Below, one piece after another: positions 48,083-64,000 of a stretch of DNA of 64,000 nt (position 1 is the first letter of the stretch; the number at the start of each line of letters is the position of its first letter). The stretch comes from Marinobacter sp. ATCH36. GTDB lineage: Bacteria; Pseudomonadota; Gammaproteobacteria; Pseudomonadales; Oleiphilaceae. The position numbers and the translations under genes are program-made. The stretch is taken from NCBI RefSeq assembly GCF_023555055.1, contig NZ_JAMJPL010000008.1:1-64000 (forward strand), written 5' to 3'. The notes below the pieces were generated by a model. The model was not told the DNA's origin. It worked only from the letters and a program-made list of their open reading frames with translations, and did no database searches.

Positions 48083-49744
48083 ATGGCCCAATACGTCTAT
48101 ACCATGAACCGCGTGGGCAAGGTGGTTCCTCCCAAGCGCGAAATTCTTAAAGACATTTCCCTGAGCTTCTTTCCTGGCGCCAAGATTGGCGTGTTGGGCC
48201 TCAACGGCGCCGGTAAGTCCACGTTGCTACGTATTATGGCGGGTATAGATCAGGATTACATTGGCGAAGCCCGTCCACAGCCTGGCATCAACGTGGGCTA
48301 CCTGCCACAGGAACCGGAGCTGGACGACAATAAAACCGTCAAGGAAATAGTCGATGAGTCCGTTGCCGGCATTCACGACGCCCTCGCGCAACTGGATCAG
48401 GTCTATGCCGACTACGCGGAGCCGGATGCTGACTTCGACGCACTCGCCAAGAAGCAGGGGGAACTTGAAGCATTCATTCAGGCCAGCGATGGCCACGATA
48501 TTGAGCGCAAGATGGAAGTTGCTGCTGATGCACTGCGCCTGCCGGCGTGGGATGCCATGGTGAAAAACCTGTCCGGTGGTGAGCGTCGCCGCGTGGCACT
48601 TTGCCGCCTGTTGCTCTCGAGCCCCGATATGCTGCTGCTGGACGAGCCTACCAACCACCTGGACGCGGAGTCCGTAGCCTGGCTGGAGCGTTTTCTCCAC
48701 GACTTTACGGGCACCGTGGTTGCTATTACCCACGACCGCTATTTCCTGGACAACGTCGCCGGCTGGATTCTGGAGCTGGATCGTGGCCAGGGCATTCCGT
48801 TTGAAGGCAATTACAGCCAGTGGCTGGAGAACAAGGAAAAACGTCTGGAGGTTGAGGCCAAGCAGGAAGTCTCCCGCCAGAAGACCATCAAGCAGGAACT
48901 GGAATGGGTTCGCACCAACGCCAAGGGCCGCCAGTCCAAAAGCAAGGCCCGTCTGGCCCGCTTTGAGGAGATGAGCTCCCAGGAATTCCAGAAGCGGAAT
49001 GAAACCAACGAACTTTACATCCCGCCCGGCCCTCGCCTTGGGAGCAAGGTGATCGAGGTAGACGGCATCAGCAAGTCCTTCGACGACCACCTGCTATATG
49101 AAAACGTATCGTTCAGTGTACCCCCCGGCGCCATCGTGGGCATTATCGGTGGTAACGGTGCGGGCAAGTCTACGCTGTTCCGGATGATTGCCGGGCACGA
49201 CAAACCGAATTCCGGCACTATCACCGTTGGCGAGACCGTAAAGCTGGCGTACGTGGACCAGATGCGGGATCTCAATGGTGATAACACCGTCTGGGAAGAA
49301 CTCAGCGACGGTAACGACATCATCAAGATCGGCAACTACGAGACTCCGTCGCGAGCCTACGTAGGACGCTTCAACTTCAAGGGCGCTGACCAGCAGAAGC
49401 GGGTCGCTGACCTGTCCGGTGGTGAACGCAACCGCCTGCACCTCGCCAAACTGCTGAAAGAAGGCGGCAACGTGTTGCTGCTGGACGAACCCACCAACGA
49501 CCTGGACGTGGAAACCCTGCGGGCACTGGAAGAAGCGTTGCTGAACTTCCCCGGCTCCGCGCTGGTGATCTCGCACGACCGCTGGTTCCTGGACCGCGTG
49601 GCTACCCACATCCTGGCGTTCGAGGACGACGGCGAAGTGATCTACTTCGAAGGTAACTTCAGCGAGTACGATGAGGATCACAAGAAGCGTAAGGGCGATT
49701 CGGCGATGGTGCCCCAGCGCATGAAGTACAAGAAGTTGGCGTAA
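48083..49744 (+). CDS. ettA: ABC-F translational throttle ATPase EttA
   Basis: Ribosome-binding ABC-F protein that gates the first elongation steps according to ATP/ADP. It has no membrane domain. Two ABC cassettes: Walker A GLNGAGKST and GGNGAGKST, signatures LSGGERRRVALCRL and LSGGERNRLHLAKL, Walker B LLLDEPTNHLD and LLLDEPTNDLD, with a charged linker between (about 240-310). The N-terminus AQYVYTMNRVGKVVPPKREIL is specific for EttA. ATG at 48083 gives 553 residues; an upstream ATG at 48044 falls next to the hairpin element. Adjacent to radA, whose ATG overlaps its stop. Confidence 0.97.
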   Translation: MAQYVYTMNRVGKVVPPKREILKDISLSFFPGAKIGVLGLNGAGKSTLLRIMAGIDQDYIGEARPQPGINVGYLPQEPELDDNKTVKEIVDESVAGIHDALAQLDQVYADYAEPDADFDALAKKQGELEAFIQASDGHDIERKMEVAADALRLPAWDAMVKNLSGGERRRVALCRLLLSSPDMLLLDEPTNHLDAESVAWLERFLHDFTGTVVAITHDRYFLDNVAGWILELDRGQGIPFEGNYSQWLENKEKRLEVEAKQEVSRQKTIKQELEWVRTNAKGRQSKSKARLARFEEMSSQEFQKRNETNELYIPPGPRLGSKVIEVDGISKSFDDHLLYENVSFSVPPGAIVGIIGGNGAGKSTLFRMIAGHDKPNSGTITVGETVKLAYVDQMRDLNGDNTVWEELSDGNDIIKIGNYETPSRAYVGRFNFKGADQQKRVADLSGGERNRLHLAKLLKEGGNVLLLDEPTNDLDVETLRALEEALLNFPGSALVISHDRWFLDRVATHILAFEDDGEVIYFEGNFSEYDEDHKKRKGDSAMVPQRMKYKKLA

Positions 49745-51123
49745 TGGCAAAAACCAAAACTGCCTATGTCTGCACGGAATGCGGTGCAGACTATTCCAAG
49801 TGGCAGGGCCAGTGCACTGCCTGCCACGCCTGGAACACCATCAGCGAGGTTCGCGGCGTCAGTGGCGGCAATGCCAGGGGTGCCCGCGGCGCTCGCTTTG
49901 AAGGCTTTGCAGGCAGCCTCTCGGAAGTAAAAAGCCTGGACGACGTCAGCCTGGCCGAACAGCCTCGCATCAGTTCCGGCATGCAGGAGTTTGACCGGGT
50001 GCTTGGCGGCGGCCTGGTGGAAGGCTCCGCCGTCCTCATGGGCGGTCACCCCGGTGCCGGAAAAAGCACCCTGCTGCTACAGGCCGTCTGCCATCTCGCC
50101 TCCAGTGTGCCGGCACTCTACGTGACCGGTGAGGAATCGCTGCAGCAGGTTGCCATGCGGGCCAAGCGCCTGGGACTGCCCACCAAAGACCTGAAAATGC
50201 TATCTGAAACCAGTGTGGAAAGGGTTATGCAGGTCGCGGAGGCTGAAAAACCCCGCATTCTGGTGGTGGACAGTATCCAGGTGATGCATGTAGCCGAGTC
50301 CGAATCCGCTCCGGGCAGTGTCTCCCAGGTTCGCGAAAGCGCAGCCTACCTCACCCGTTTCGCCAAACAGACCGGCACTATCCTGTTCCTTGTGGGCCAC
50401 GTTACCAAGGATGGCAGCCTGGCCGGGCCAAAGGTGCTGGAGCACATGATCGACTGCTCCATCCTGCTGGAAGGCTCGAGCGACAGCCGCTACCGCACCC
50501 TGCGAGGCATAAAGAACCGCTTCGGCGCGGTCAACGAGCTGGGTGTTTTTGCAATGCTGGAGCAGGGTCTGAAAGAGGTAAAAAATCCCAGCGCGATTTT
50601 CCTGAACCGGGGCGAGGAAGCGGCGCCTGGCAGCGTGGTGATGGTGGTCTGGGAGGGCACACGGCCGATGCTGGTGGAGATCCAGGCGTTGGTGGATATG
50701 GCCCAGGGGGGGTATCCCCGGCGCGTGGCTGTAGGCCTGGACCAGAACCGGCTGGCAATGCTTCTGGCGGTTTTACATCGCCACGGGGGCATGCATGTGT
50801 CGGATCAGGATGTGTTTGTGAATGTGGTGGGAGGCGTGAAGGTCAACGAGACCAGTGCGGATCTGGCATTGCTGGCCGCTATTGTGTCGTCATTCCGCGA
50901 CCGCGCCCTGCCCCAGGATCTGGTGATCTTCGGGGAAGTCGGCCTTTCCGGTGAGATCCGACCGGTGCCCAGTGGCCAGGAACGCATCTACGAAGCCGCC
51001 AAGCACGGCTTTACCCGCGCCCTGGTGCCCAAGTCCAATGCGCCTCGCAAGGCTATTGAGGGAATGAAGGTTATTCCGGTGACCAAGCTTAGTGATGCGC
51101 TTTCGGCTTTGGACGAGCTTTAG
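49744..51123 (+). CDS. radA: DNA repair protein RadA
   Basis: RecA-like branch-migration ATPase helping recombination repair. Four-cysteine zinc finger at the N-terminus (CTECGADYSKWQGQCTAC, residues 10-27), RecA-type ATPase with Walker A GGHPGAGKST (about 99) and Walker B ILVVDSIQ, the RadA-specific KNRFG motif (about 258), and a C-terminal Lon-protease-like domain (DRALPQDLVIFGEVGLSGEIR). Length 459 is usual. It shares one base with the ettA stop codon (TAATG). Confidence 0.97.
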   Translation: MAKTKTAYVCTECGADYSKWQGQCTACHAWNTISEVRGVSGGNARGARGARFEGFAGSLSEVKSLDDVSLAEQPRISSGMQEFDRVLGGGLVEGSAVLMGGHPGAGKSTLLLQAVCHLASSVPALYVTGEESLQQVAMRAKRLGLPTKDLKMLSETSVERVMQVAEAEKPRILVVDSIQVMHVAESESAPGSVSQVRESAAYLTRFAKQTGTILFLVGHVTKDGSLAGPKVLEHMIDCSILLEGSSDSRYRTLRGIKNRFGAVNELGVFAMLEQGLKEVKNPSAIFLNRGEEAAPGSVVMVVWEGTRPMLVEIQALVDMAQGGYPRRVAVGLDQNRLAMLLAVLHRHGGMHVSDQDVFVNVVGGVKVNETSADLALLAAIVSSFRDRALPQDLVIFGEVGLSGEIRPVPSGQERIYEAAKHGFTRALVPKSNAPRKAIEGMKVIPVTKLSDALSALDEL

Positions 51124-51156
51124 GCTCTGGAACCTAGCCTGCTTTGTTGGGTGCAT

Positions 51157-51269
51157 GGGAGGGGGTTGGTAACACCTTTCCAAAAAACGCTTCAAGCACA
51201 TCCCTGTGCGCTTGGGCTACGCCATCCATGGCTCCGCACATTTTTGGAAAGGTGTTACCAACCCCTCCC
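51157..51269 (-). repeat. Long-arm hairpin element E (two-loop core)
   Basis: Arms of about 29 bp (51157-51186 and 51241-51269, one bulged G at 51161; inner end TTCCAAAAA/TTTTTGGAA) around a 54-nt core. On plus: GCACA-TCCC-TGTGC (51196-51209) and GCCA-TCCA-TGGC (51221-51232). Core starts ACGC like all others. It lies between convergent radA and mapZ and might serve both as a 3' end structure; no classical T tract follows. Confidence 0.88.
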
Positions 51270-51314
51270 CACAGGCTCTACAGTTACCTCTTGAAAACCG
51301 TAGATACCATCCGC

Positions 51315-51683
51315 CTACTCAATCAAATGAGCAAACTCCCTCTCCAGCAACGCCTGATCCCCTAAATTCAACTCCACCAGCCGCTTCAGATGAGTTGCAC
51401 TCTCGAGATCAATATACTGACACTTGAACCCCAGCCGCTGCTCTTCGACATGCCGTAGCTCCACCGCCATCACGATCGCCGTTTTATGATCATCAAGGTG
51501 GATAATCACCTCGCACGGCTGTTTCAGCGGAACGTTCCACCCTTCCGGTCGCTTCACCAGAACGCCCTTCAGTGAAATATCCAATACCTCGGTACGCCAC
51601 ACTTCCTCCTGACAATGCAGCTCACACTCGGCATCGAAGGAGATTCTGTGGAAACGACGTTTTTCGGGGGTTTTGGCTGGCAA
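51315..51683 (-). CDS. mapZ: Single-domain PilZ c-di-GMP receptor, MapZ/PA4608-like
   Basis: A 122-residue PilZ protein. The c-di-GMP motifs RxxxR (RRFHRISFD, about residues 8-16) and DxSxxG (LDISLKGVLV, about 35-44) are intact. The C-terminal HLKRLVELNLGDQALLEREF closely resembles P. aeruginosa PA4608 (MapZ), which binds the chemotaxis methyltransferase CheR1 when loaded with c-di-GMP; PA4608 also sits next to radA. The partner here is inferred. Possible role in coupling c-di-GMP to motility. Flanked on both sides by hairpin elements E and F. Confidence 0.88.
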   Translation of the reverse strand: MPAKTPEKRRFHRISFDAECELHCQEEVWRTEVLDISLKGVLVKRPEGWNVPLKQPCEVIIHLDDHKTAIVMAVELRHVEEQRLGFKCQYIDLESATHLKRLVELNLGDQALLEREFAHLIE

Positions 51684-51799
51684 GGGTTACTCCTTTACCG
51701 ATCCTGTCTGCTATGACTATAGACCGCACAGAAGCATCTATCTAGCGTTCGCACACAACAGATCAGTCTTCGGCGCGTTAACTGAGAGTGCGACAAAGG

Positions 51800-51902
51800 G
51801 TGGTTGCCGGGCCGTTCCAAAACCGTGGAGCGCCAGGGATGGCGCGACCGAGCCCTACAGGGACGTATTTACGGGCGTGTTTTGGAATGGCCCGGCAACC
51901 AC
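51800..51902 (+). repeat. Long-arm hairpin element F (two-loop core)
   Basis: 24-bp arms (51800-51823 and 51879-51902) paired throughout with one G-T wobble (51814/51888), inner end CCAAAAC/GTTTTGG, around a 55-nt core. On plus: GCGCCA-GGGA-TGGCGC (51830-51845) and TACA-GGGA-CGTA (51856-51867). It belongs to the D/E sub-family by its arm ends and by GAGC-type linker. Lies between mapZ and hemE, both minus strand. Confidence 0.9.
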
Positions 51903-51922
51903 AACACTCCCAACTACCAATC

Positions 51923-52987
51923 TTATTTATGATACGAAGGACTGAGCTCGGTAACAGCACGAATAAACGCCCCGGCATGCTCCGGATCAACGTCCGGGGT
52001 AATACCATGCCCGAGGTTGAATATGTGCCCAGGCCCAGTGCCATAGCGCGACAGAATGTCCGCCACTTCCTGACGAATCCGCTCGGGAGGCGCATAGAGC
52101 ATCGCCGGATCCATGTTGCCCTGCAGGGCAACCTTATCTCCGATGCGCGCACGGGCGTTTCCGATGTCCGTTGTCCAGTCCAGGCCCACGGCATCGGCCC
52201 CGGATTCAGCAATAGACTCCAGCCACTGGCCGCCGTTCTTGGTGAACAGGATCACCGGCACTTTACGGCCGTCCTTCTCACGGATCAGCCCCGCCACAAT
52301 CTTCTTCATGTAATTGAGCGAGAACTCCTGGTACGCCCAGCTACTCAGCACACCGCCCCAGGTATCAAAAATCTGTACCACTTGGGCGCCGGCACGGATC
52401 TGGCTGTTCAGGTAATCAATCACCGAGTCCGCCAGGTGGTCCAGCAACTGGTGCATGACTTCCGGCTGGCCGTACATTAACTTCTTGGCTTCGCGGAAGT
52501 CCTTAGATGAGCTGCCCTCGATCATATAGGTGGCCAGGGTCCAGGGGCTGCCAGAGAAGCCGATCAGCGGGACGCTACCGTTCAGCGCGCCGCGGATGGT
52601 GGACACCGCATTCATTACGTAGTCCAGATCCACTTCCGCATTCAGCTTCGGCAACGCGGCGACATCTGCCGCGGAGCGGATGGTATTGCGGAATTTCGGG
52701 CCTTCTCCGGTTTCGAAATACAGGCCAAGCCCCAGAGCATCCGGAATGGTCAGGATATCCGAGAACAGGATGGCGGCGTCGAGCGGGAAACGTTCCAGTG
52801 GCTGCAGGGTAACTTCGCAGGCCAGGGGCGTATTCTTGCATAGACTGAGAAAATCCCCCGCTTTGGCGCGGGTGGCACGATATTCCGGTAAATATCGGCC
52901 GGCCTGACGCATCATCCATACCGGTGTGCGATCAACGGGCTGACGCATCAGCGCACGCAGGAAACGGTCATTTTTCAGCTCGGTCAT
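51923..52987 (-). CDS. hemE: Uroporphyrinogen decarboxylase
   Basis: Heme pathway enzyme converting uroporphyrinogen III to coproporphyrinogen III. The two family signatures are present: [16 protein letters not shown] (about residues 22-37) and the central [16 protein letters not shown]. The active-site aspartate is in [13 protein letters not shown]. Length 354 is normal. It follows gltD on the same strand, with a terminator between. Confidence 0.97.
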   Translation of the reverse strand: MTELKNDRFLRALMRQPVDRTPVWMMRQAGRYLPEYRATRAKAGDFLSLCKNTPLACEVTLQPLERFPLDAAILFSDILTIPDALGLGLYFETGEGPKFRNTIRSAADVAALPKLNAEVDLDYVMNAVSTIRGALNGSVPLIGFSGSPWTLATYMIEGSSSKDFREAKKLMYGQPEVMHQLLDHLADSVIDYLNSQIRAGAQVVQIFDTWGGVLSSWAYQEFSLNYMKKIVAGLIREKDGRKVPVILFTKNGGQWLESIAESGADAVGLDWTTDIGNARARIGDKVALQGNMDPAMLYAPPERIRQEVADILSRYGTGPGHIFNLGHGITPDVDPEHAGAFIRAVTELSPSYHK

Positions 52988-53048
52988 AGCATTCCCAGTC
53001 TGCTGTCTGTCAAAAGTTTGGAGGGCAATGATACCCGGTTTGTGGCAA

Positions 53049-53084
53049 TAAAAAAGGGCGGCTCACCATCAGCAAGCCGCCCTT
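53049..53084 (-). terminator. Intrinsic terminator after gltD
   Basis: Stem AAGGGCGGCT (53054-53063) / AGCCGCCCTT (53075-53084) with an 11-nt loop; on the minus strand the stem is followed by TTTTTT. It lies 27 nt after the gltD stop and separates gltBD from hemE. Confidence 0.88.
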
Positions 53085-53111
53085 CTGATCCGGGTCAAAT
53101 ACCGGAGGCGA

Positions 53112-59056
<5,945 letters not shown>

Positions 59057-59150
59057 AAGCGTTCTCTCGCGTAGAAATGCTTTTCAATCAAAGGGATATC
59101 CTGAAATACACGGAAATCCTGCCCTTTGACACTGAAAATGGGGGCTGGTC

Positions 59151-59179
59151 ATTTTACACGCGTAGAAATACGTACTCAA
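59151..59179 (-). promoter_or_regulatory. Promoter of gltBD
   Basis: On the minus strand TTGAGT (59174-59179), a 17-nt spacer and TAAAAT (59151-59156). The 11-mer CGCGTAGAAAT (plus-strand reading) lies in the spacer (59159-59169) and again just before the start codon (59068-59078), which could be paired operators. The rest of the gltB-damX gap (59057-59268) shows nothing else. Confidence 0.7.
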
Positions 59180-59268
59180 ACCAAAGAGGTTTTATTTTAG
59201 GGCGCGAAACGGCCGGTTACGAGCATTGCGACCAACAGAGCTGATGCAACCAACTCGACTGGACACAA

Positions 59269-60744
<1,476 letters not shown>

Positions 60745-60747
60745 ATC

Positions 60748-61857
60748 TCAGATGCCTGAACCATCAGAGGCAACGCAGAACGCTCGAAGTGCCGCATCCA
60801 GTTTCAATACGTCCACCTCGTCCGTCACCACCGCGTCACCCAGTGCCCGAAGCAGGACCAGCCGTAGCGTGCCATCAACGTTTTTCTTGTCAACAGCCAT
60901 GAGGCGATGAAAGTCTTCCGGTGTCATACCGGGAGGCGCATGCTCGGGCAGATTAGCCGACCGAATAATCCGTGTCACTCTGTCCCGATCTTCCTCACTG
61001 ATCATTCCCTGGCGCAGGGAAAGGTCCGCGGCCATCATCATGCCGGTTCCCACCGCCTCGCCGTGCAGCCAGTTACCATACCCAGCAAATGTCTCTATGG
61101 CATGGCCAAAGGTATGACCTAGGTTCAGGATTGCGCGCAACCCGCCTTCTCTCTCATCCAGCGCCACAACATCCGCTTTGCAGGCACATGATTGATAGAT
61201 AGCCTCCACAAGAGCCGCGGTTTCCAGGCCAACGAGAGAGGTTACCTCCTGTTCAAGCCAACCGAGAAAGTCGGTATCGCGGATCAATCCATACTTGATC
61301 ACTTCTGCCAGACCAGCCGATACCTCCCGGGGCGGAAGTGTTCTGAGGCTGTCAGTGTCAATGAGCACCACTTCAGGCTGATGAAAGGCTCCAATCATGT
61401 TTTTACCGAGCGGGTGATTGATGCCTGTTTTCCCCCCAACAGAAGAATCCACCTGTGAAAGCAGCGTGGTCGGTATCTGGATAAATGGCACACCGCGCTG
61501 GTACGACGCAGCAGCAAAACCGGTCATATCCCCCACTACACCCCCACCCAGCGCAACCAGGGTCGTTTTCCGTGAGTGGCGCTTTTCCAGCAGCTGGTCG
61601 AATATCAGATTCAGCGTTTGCCAGTCCTTGAACCTTTCACCATCCGGCAACACTACGGTGTCCACCTGCTTCCCGGGAAAACAGGCGCGGGCAGATTCAA
61701 GGTAGAGGGGAGCAACTGTTTCATTGGTCACAATCATGACCTGCTTTCCCTGAACGAATGGTGTCAGGTCGTAGTCACCCAGCAGGCCCTGCCCGATGAT
61801 GATCGGATAGGTTCTATCACCCAGGTCTACCGTCAGTTCCCGCACTGAATCACGCAT
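60748..61857 (-). CDS. aroB: 3-dehydroquinate synthase
   Basis: Second step of the shikimate pathway; NAD- and zinc-dependent. Segments include [21 protein letters not shown] (about residue 100), [20 protein letters not shown] and the zinc-binding [22 protein letters not shown] with its histidines. Length 369. Its start overlaps the end of aroK by 8 nt, so the two are translationally coupled. Confidence 0.97.
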   Translation of the reverse strand: MRDSVRELTVDLGDRTYPIIIGQGLLGDYDLTPFVQGKQVMIVTNETVAPLYLESARACFPGKQVDTVVLPDGERFKDWQTLNLIFDQLLEKRHSRKTTLVALGGGVVGDMTGFAAASYQRGVPFIQIPTTLLSQVDSSVGGKTGINHPLGKNMIGAFHQPEVVLIDTDSLRTLPPREVSAGLAEVIKYGLIRDTDFLGWLEQEVTSLVGLETAALVEAIYQSCACKADVVALDEREGGLRAILNLGHTFGHAIETFAGYGNWLHGEAVGTGMMMAADLSLRQGMISEEDRDRVTRIIRSANLPEHAPPGMTPEDFHRLMAVDKKNVDGTLRLVLLRALGDAVVTDEVDVLKLDAALRAFCVASDGSGI

Positions 61858-62416
61858 GATTTCTGCCTTCCTTGCGTATCTGTCTTTTGTGCTTCGGTGT
61901 CCGGGGATTAATGCGATTTACAAGTTGGCGCACAACCAGCCTCGGACTTTTTCGATCAGTGAACATGACAACATCGGCAAGCTCTGTATAGATCGGATTC
62001 CGGATGGCGAACAGGTTCCTGAGAACGGCTTCAGGATCATCGTTCTGTAGCAGGGGGCGGTTTCTGTCCCGCCGGGTCCTTTCCACCTGTTGCTCTATCG
62101 AGGTTTTCAGATAGACCACAATCGCATCACGCTTCAGGTGAGCGTGATTTTCCTCGCGCATTATGGCGCCACCGCCAGTCGCCAGGACTGTTTGCGGGTA
62201 CTCTGACAACTCCGTCAGCATCGCGGTTTCACGCTGGCGAAAACCATCCTCGCCTTCAACGTCAAAAATCCAGGGAATATTCGCCCCGCAGCGCTCCTCA
62301 ATAATGCGATCGGAATCCAGAAAACGATAGCCCAGCTCTTTGGCCAGCATGCGGCCAATCGTGCTTTTGCCGGCCCCCATCGGGCCAACCAGGACTATTC
62401 GTTTTGGCAAGGACAT
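61850..62416 (-). CDS. aroK: Shikimate kinase
   Basis: Phosphorylates shikimate using ATP. Walker [17 protein letters not shown] (about residues 10-25), shikimate-binding [11 protein letters not shown] and GFRQRE, and the [10 protein letters not shown] loop are all present. At 188 residues it has a Lys/Arg-rich C-terminal tail slightly longer than usual. It follows pilQ with a terminator between, as in many gammaproteobacteria. Confidence 0.97.
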   Translation of the reverse strand: MSLPKRIVLVGPMGAGKSTIGRMLAKELGYRFLDSDRIIEERCGANIPWIFDVEGEDGFRQRETAMLTELSEYPQTVLATGGGAIMREENHAHLKRDAIVVYLKTSIEQQVERTRRDRNRPLLQNDDPEAVLRNLFAIRNPIYTELADVVMFTDRKSPRLVVRQLVNRINPRTPKHKRQIRKEGRNHA

Positions 62417-62495
62417 AACTTCCGCTCATCAACATTCTGGCGGGTGAGAATAGCACAGGGTAACGTTTTCCATAAGTTTCGAAAAACGGACAGGC

Positions 62496-62529
62496 AAAAA
62501 AAACCGCCGTTCGTGGGACGGCGGTTTTT
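62496..62529. terminator. Terminator between pilQ and aroK
   Basis: Stem CCGCCGT (62504-62510) / ACGGCGG (62518-62524) with a 7-nt loop, extended by A and T tracts so that the minus-strand transcript ends in a run of eight T residues. It should end pilQ transcripts and might work in both directions. Confidence 0.88.
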
Positions 62530-62545
62530 CTCACGTGCGGCCGAA

Positions 62546-64000
62546 TTACTGAATCAGGTCGCTCTTGATGATCTTCGGTGTGATGAAGATCAGCAGTTCG
62601 CTCCGCTCATCGATATGCTCGGTACGCTTGAACAGGCGACCCAGGTAGGGGATATCGCCCAGGAACGGTGTTTTCGTGGTGGTGGTTGCCACTTCTGACT
62701 GGAAGATACCGCCCAAAACCACGGTCTCGCCGTTGCCGACAAGAACCTGAGTGGTCACTTCGTTGGTGTTGATGGCCGGGATACCGGCTGTCACCTCACC
62801 CCGGGAATCCTGATTGACCACCAGGTCCATGATAATCTTGTCGTCCGGAGTAATCTGCGGGGTCACTTCGAGGGACAGTGCTGCCTCCTTGAAGGAGACC
62901 GAGGTTGCACCACTGGAAGCGGCCTCCTGATAGGGAATCTCTTCACCGGACTTGATCTTGGCAGTTTGGCGGTCAGCGGTTACCACGCGTGGCTGGGAAA
63001 CCACTTCCGCCTGGCCGTCACTTTCCAGTGCCGACAATTCCAGATCTACCAGGAAGTCGTCGCTGCCCCAGCCGATGGCAACGGAGGATGCACCTTCACC
63101 AGAAACACCAAGGTCGACAGCCAGCGCACCCGGGAAGGTGATCGTGTTGTTGGTACCGCCTGCTGCCTGCCGGGCCTCTTCAACAGCACCCTGGGAACCA
63201 CCCACGGAAATGACGTTGTCACCGTTGACATCGTAAGCCGCACCGCCCCAACGAACACCAAGGTTCTCGGCTACGTTGGTTTGTGCCCGGACAATGCGAG
63301 CTTCAATAGAGACCTGCCGTACCGGCACGTCCCAGGTTGAAACCAGGCGACGGATTTCGTCCAGTTTTTCCGAAGTCTCGCGAACACTGATGGTGTTTGT
63401 ACGGGCATCGGAGGAAACAAACCCGCGCGAGGAAATCAGCTCTTCGTCGGCCTGGATCAGAGCCACGACATCCGCTGCCTTGGCATAGTTGACCTGAATG
63501 ATATCCAGGCGAACCGGGGCCAACTCGGCAATCTGCTTGTTGGTTTCCAGCTCCAGTCTTTCACGGGCCGCAATTTCGTCAGCGGGGGCAACCAGCAACA
63601 CATTGCCGATCTGGCGCTTGTCCAGCCCCTTGGTTTTCAGAATCAGGTCCAGAGCCTGGTCCCAGGGGACATTCTGCAGGCGCAGGGTGATGCTGCCGCT
63701 GACCGTATCACTGGCAACAAGGTTGAGACCGGTGAAGTCTGCAATCAACTGCAGCACCGAACGCACCTCAATATCCTGGAAGTTCAGAGAAAGCTTGTCG
63801 CCGGTGTAAGGGAATTTCTCTTCACGACGGGATTCTGCCTCTTCTTCCGTCAGCTTTTCTACGCTGACGGTGAACTGGGAACCGGACTGATAGGCAATGT
63901 AGTCATAATTGCCTTCCGGGCGGATTTCCACAACCGCGCTGCCATCTTCAGTAAAGGTATCGATGCGAGTCACCGGCGTTGCAAAATCGGTCACATCAAG
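62546..64000 (-). CDS. pilQ: Type IV pilus secretin PilQ, C-terminal part
   Basis: Outer-membrane secretin through which the pilus emerges. The gene is cut by the window edge; 484 residues are seen, and the reading frame continues to base 64000 (LDVTDFATPVTRID), so the GTG at 63994 is internal. Order of parts: end of an AMIN domain, secretin/TonB short N-terminal domain (LNFQDIEVRSVLQLIADFTG), N1 domain (VNYAKAADVVALIQ), and the secretin barrel (GEEIPYQEAASSGATSVSFKE, VLGGIFQSE, RTEHIDERSELLIFITPKI). No lipobox-dependent start can be assessed. Confidence 0.96.
   Translation of the reverse strand, partial: LDVTDFATPVTRIDTFTEDGSAVVEIRPEGNYDYIAYQSGSQFTVSVEKLTEEEAESRREEKFPYTGDKLSLNFQDIEVRSVLQLIADFTGLNLVASDTVSGSITLRLQNVPWDQALDLILKTKGLDKRQIGNVLLVAPADEIAARERLELETNKQIAELAPVRLDIIQVNYAKAADVVALIQADEELISSRGFVSSDARTNTISVRETSEKLDEIRRLVSTWDVPVRQVSIEARIVRAQTNVAENLGVRWGGAAYDVNGDNVISVGGSQGAVEEARQAAGGTNNTITFPGALAVDLGVSGEGASSVAIGWGSDDFLVDLELSALESDGQAEVVSQPRVVTADRQTAKIKSGEEIPYQEAASSGATSVSFKEAALSLEVTPQITPDDKIIMDLVVNQDSRGEVTAGIPAINTNEVTTQVLVGNGETVVLGGIFQSEVATTTTKTPFLGDIPYLGRLFKRTEHIDERSELLIFITPKIIKSDLIQ

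Overview
The window comes from a gammaproteobacterium and most resembles Marinobacter or a close relative. The gene order follows Pseudomonas-type blocks: ilvBHC-pssA; pilSR with the minor pilin operon, then ispH-fkpB-lspA-ileS-ribF-murJ-rpsT-proB-obgE-rpmA-rplU-ispB; nrdR-ribD-ribBA-ribH-nusB-thiL-pgpA; and pilQ-aroK-aroB-damX-gltB-gltD-hemE-mapZ-radA. A wax ester synthase/DGAT gene also fits marine oil-degrading Marinobacter. The genus is an inference from order and sequence feel, not from a database search. Nearly everything is core chromosome; I saw no transposase, integrase, phage gene, CRISPR array or tRNA.

Layout. 1-470: the 5' end of a 16S rRNA gene on the minus strand with its leader and a strong promoter. 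470-4710: branched-chain amino acid genes ilvB-ilvH-ilvC followed by pssA (minus). 5.2-12.8 kb: a DUF4124 protein, clpB with a sigma-32-type promoter, pgeF, rluD, bamD and nadE. 12.9-23.3 kb: type IV pilus genes, with pilS-pilR-fimT on plus and fimU-pilV-pilW-pilX-pilY1-pilE on minus. 23.5-36.3 kb: isoprenoid, lipoprotein, translation, cell-wall and proline genes. 36.3-41 kb: a more accessory stretch with a glutathionyl-hydroquinone reductase, a LysR regulator, a wax ester synthase, a YccT-like lipoprotein and a very small protein. 41-46.4 kb: riboflavin/thiamine cofactor cluster. 46.5-53 kb: glyA, ettA, radA, mapZ, hemE. 53.1-64 kb: gltD, gltB, damX, aroB, aroK and the C-terminal part of pilQ, which runs off the window edge.

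The most unusual content is not a protein. Six intergenic hairpin elements (24506-24611, 31773-31883, 33053-33152, 47929-48032, 51157-51269, 51800-51902) share a 52-55 nt core that folds into two small hairpins, each with a TCCN loop (NGGA on the other strand). Each core is closed by 24-30 bp arms that are almost perfectly self-complementary yet different in sequence at every locus. Inner-stem bases change in compensating pairs, so structure rather than sequence is conserved. They form two sub-families (arms ending GGAT, or AAAAC/AAAAA) and occur in tandem, divergent and convergent gaps. Their function and spread mechanism are open; the loops look like CsrA/RsmA sites in one orientation, but orientation is not consistent with transcription.

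Other points worth noting: the RibBA protein lacks the zinc-cysteine motif of GTP cyclohydrolase II, and riboflavin synthase ribE is absent from its usual place between ribD and ribBA; the wax ester synthase has HHAAIDA in place of HHxxxDG; DamX carries about 22 copies of a hexanucleotide repeat encoding a Pro-Glu spacer.
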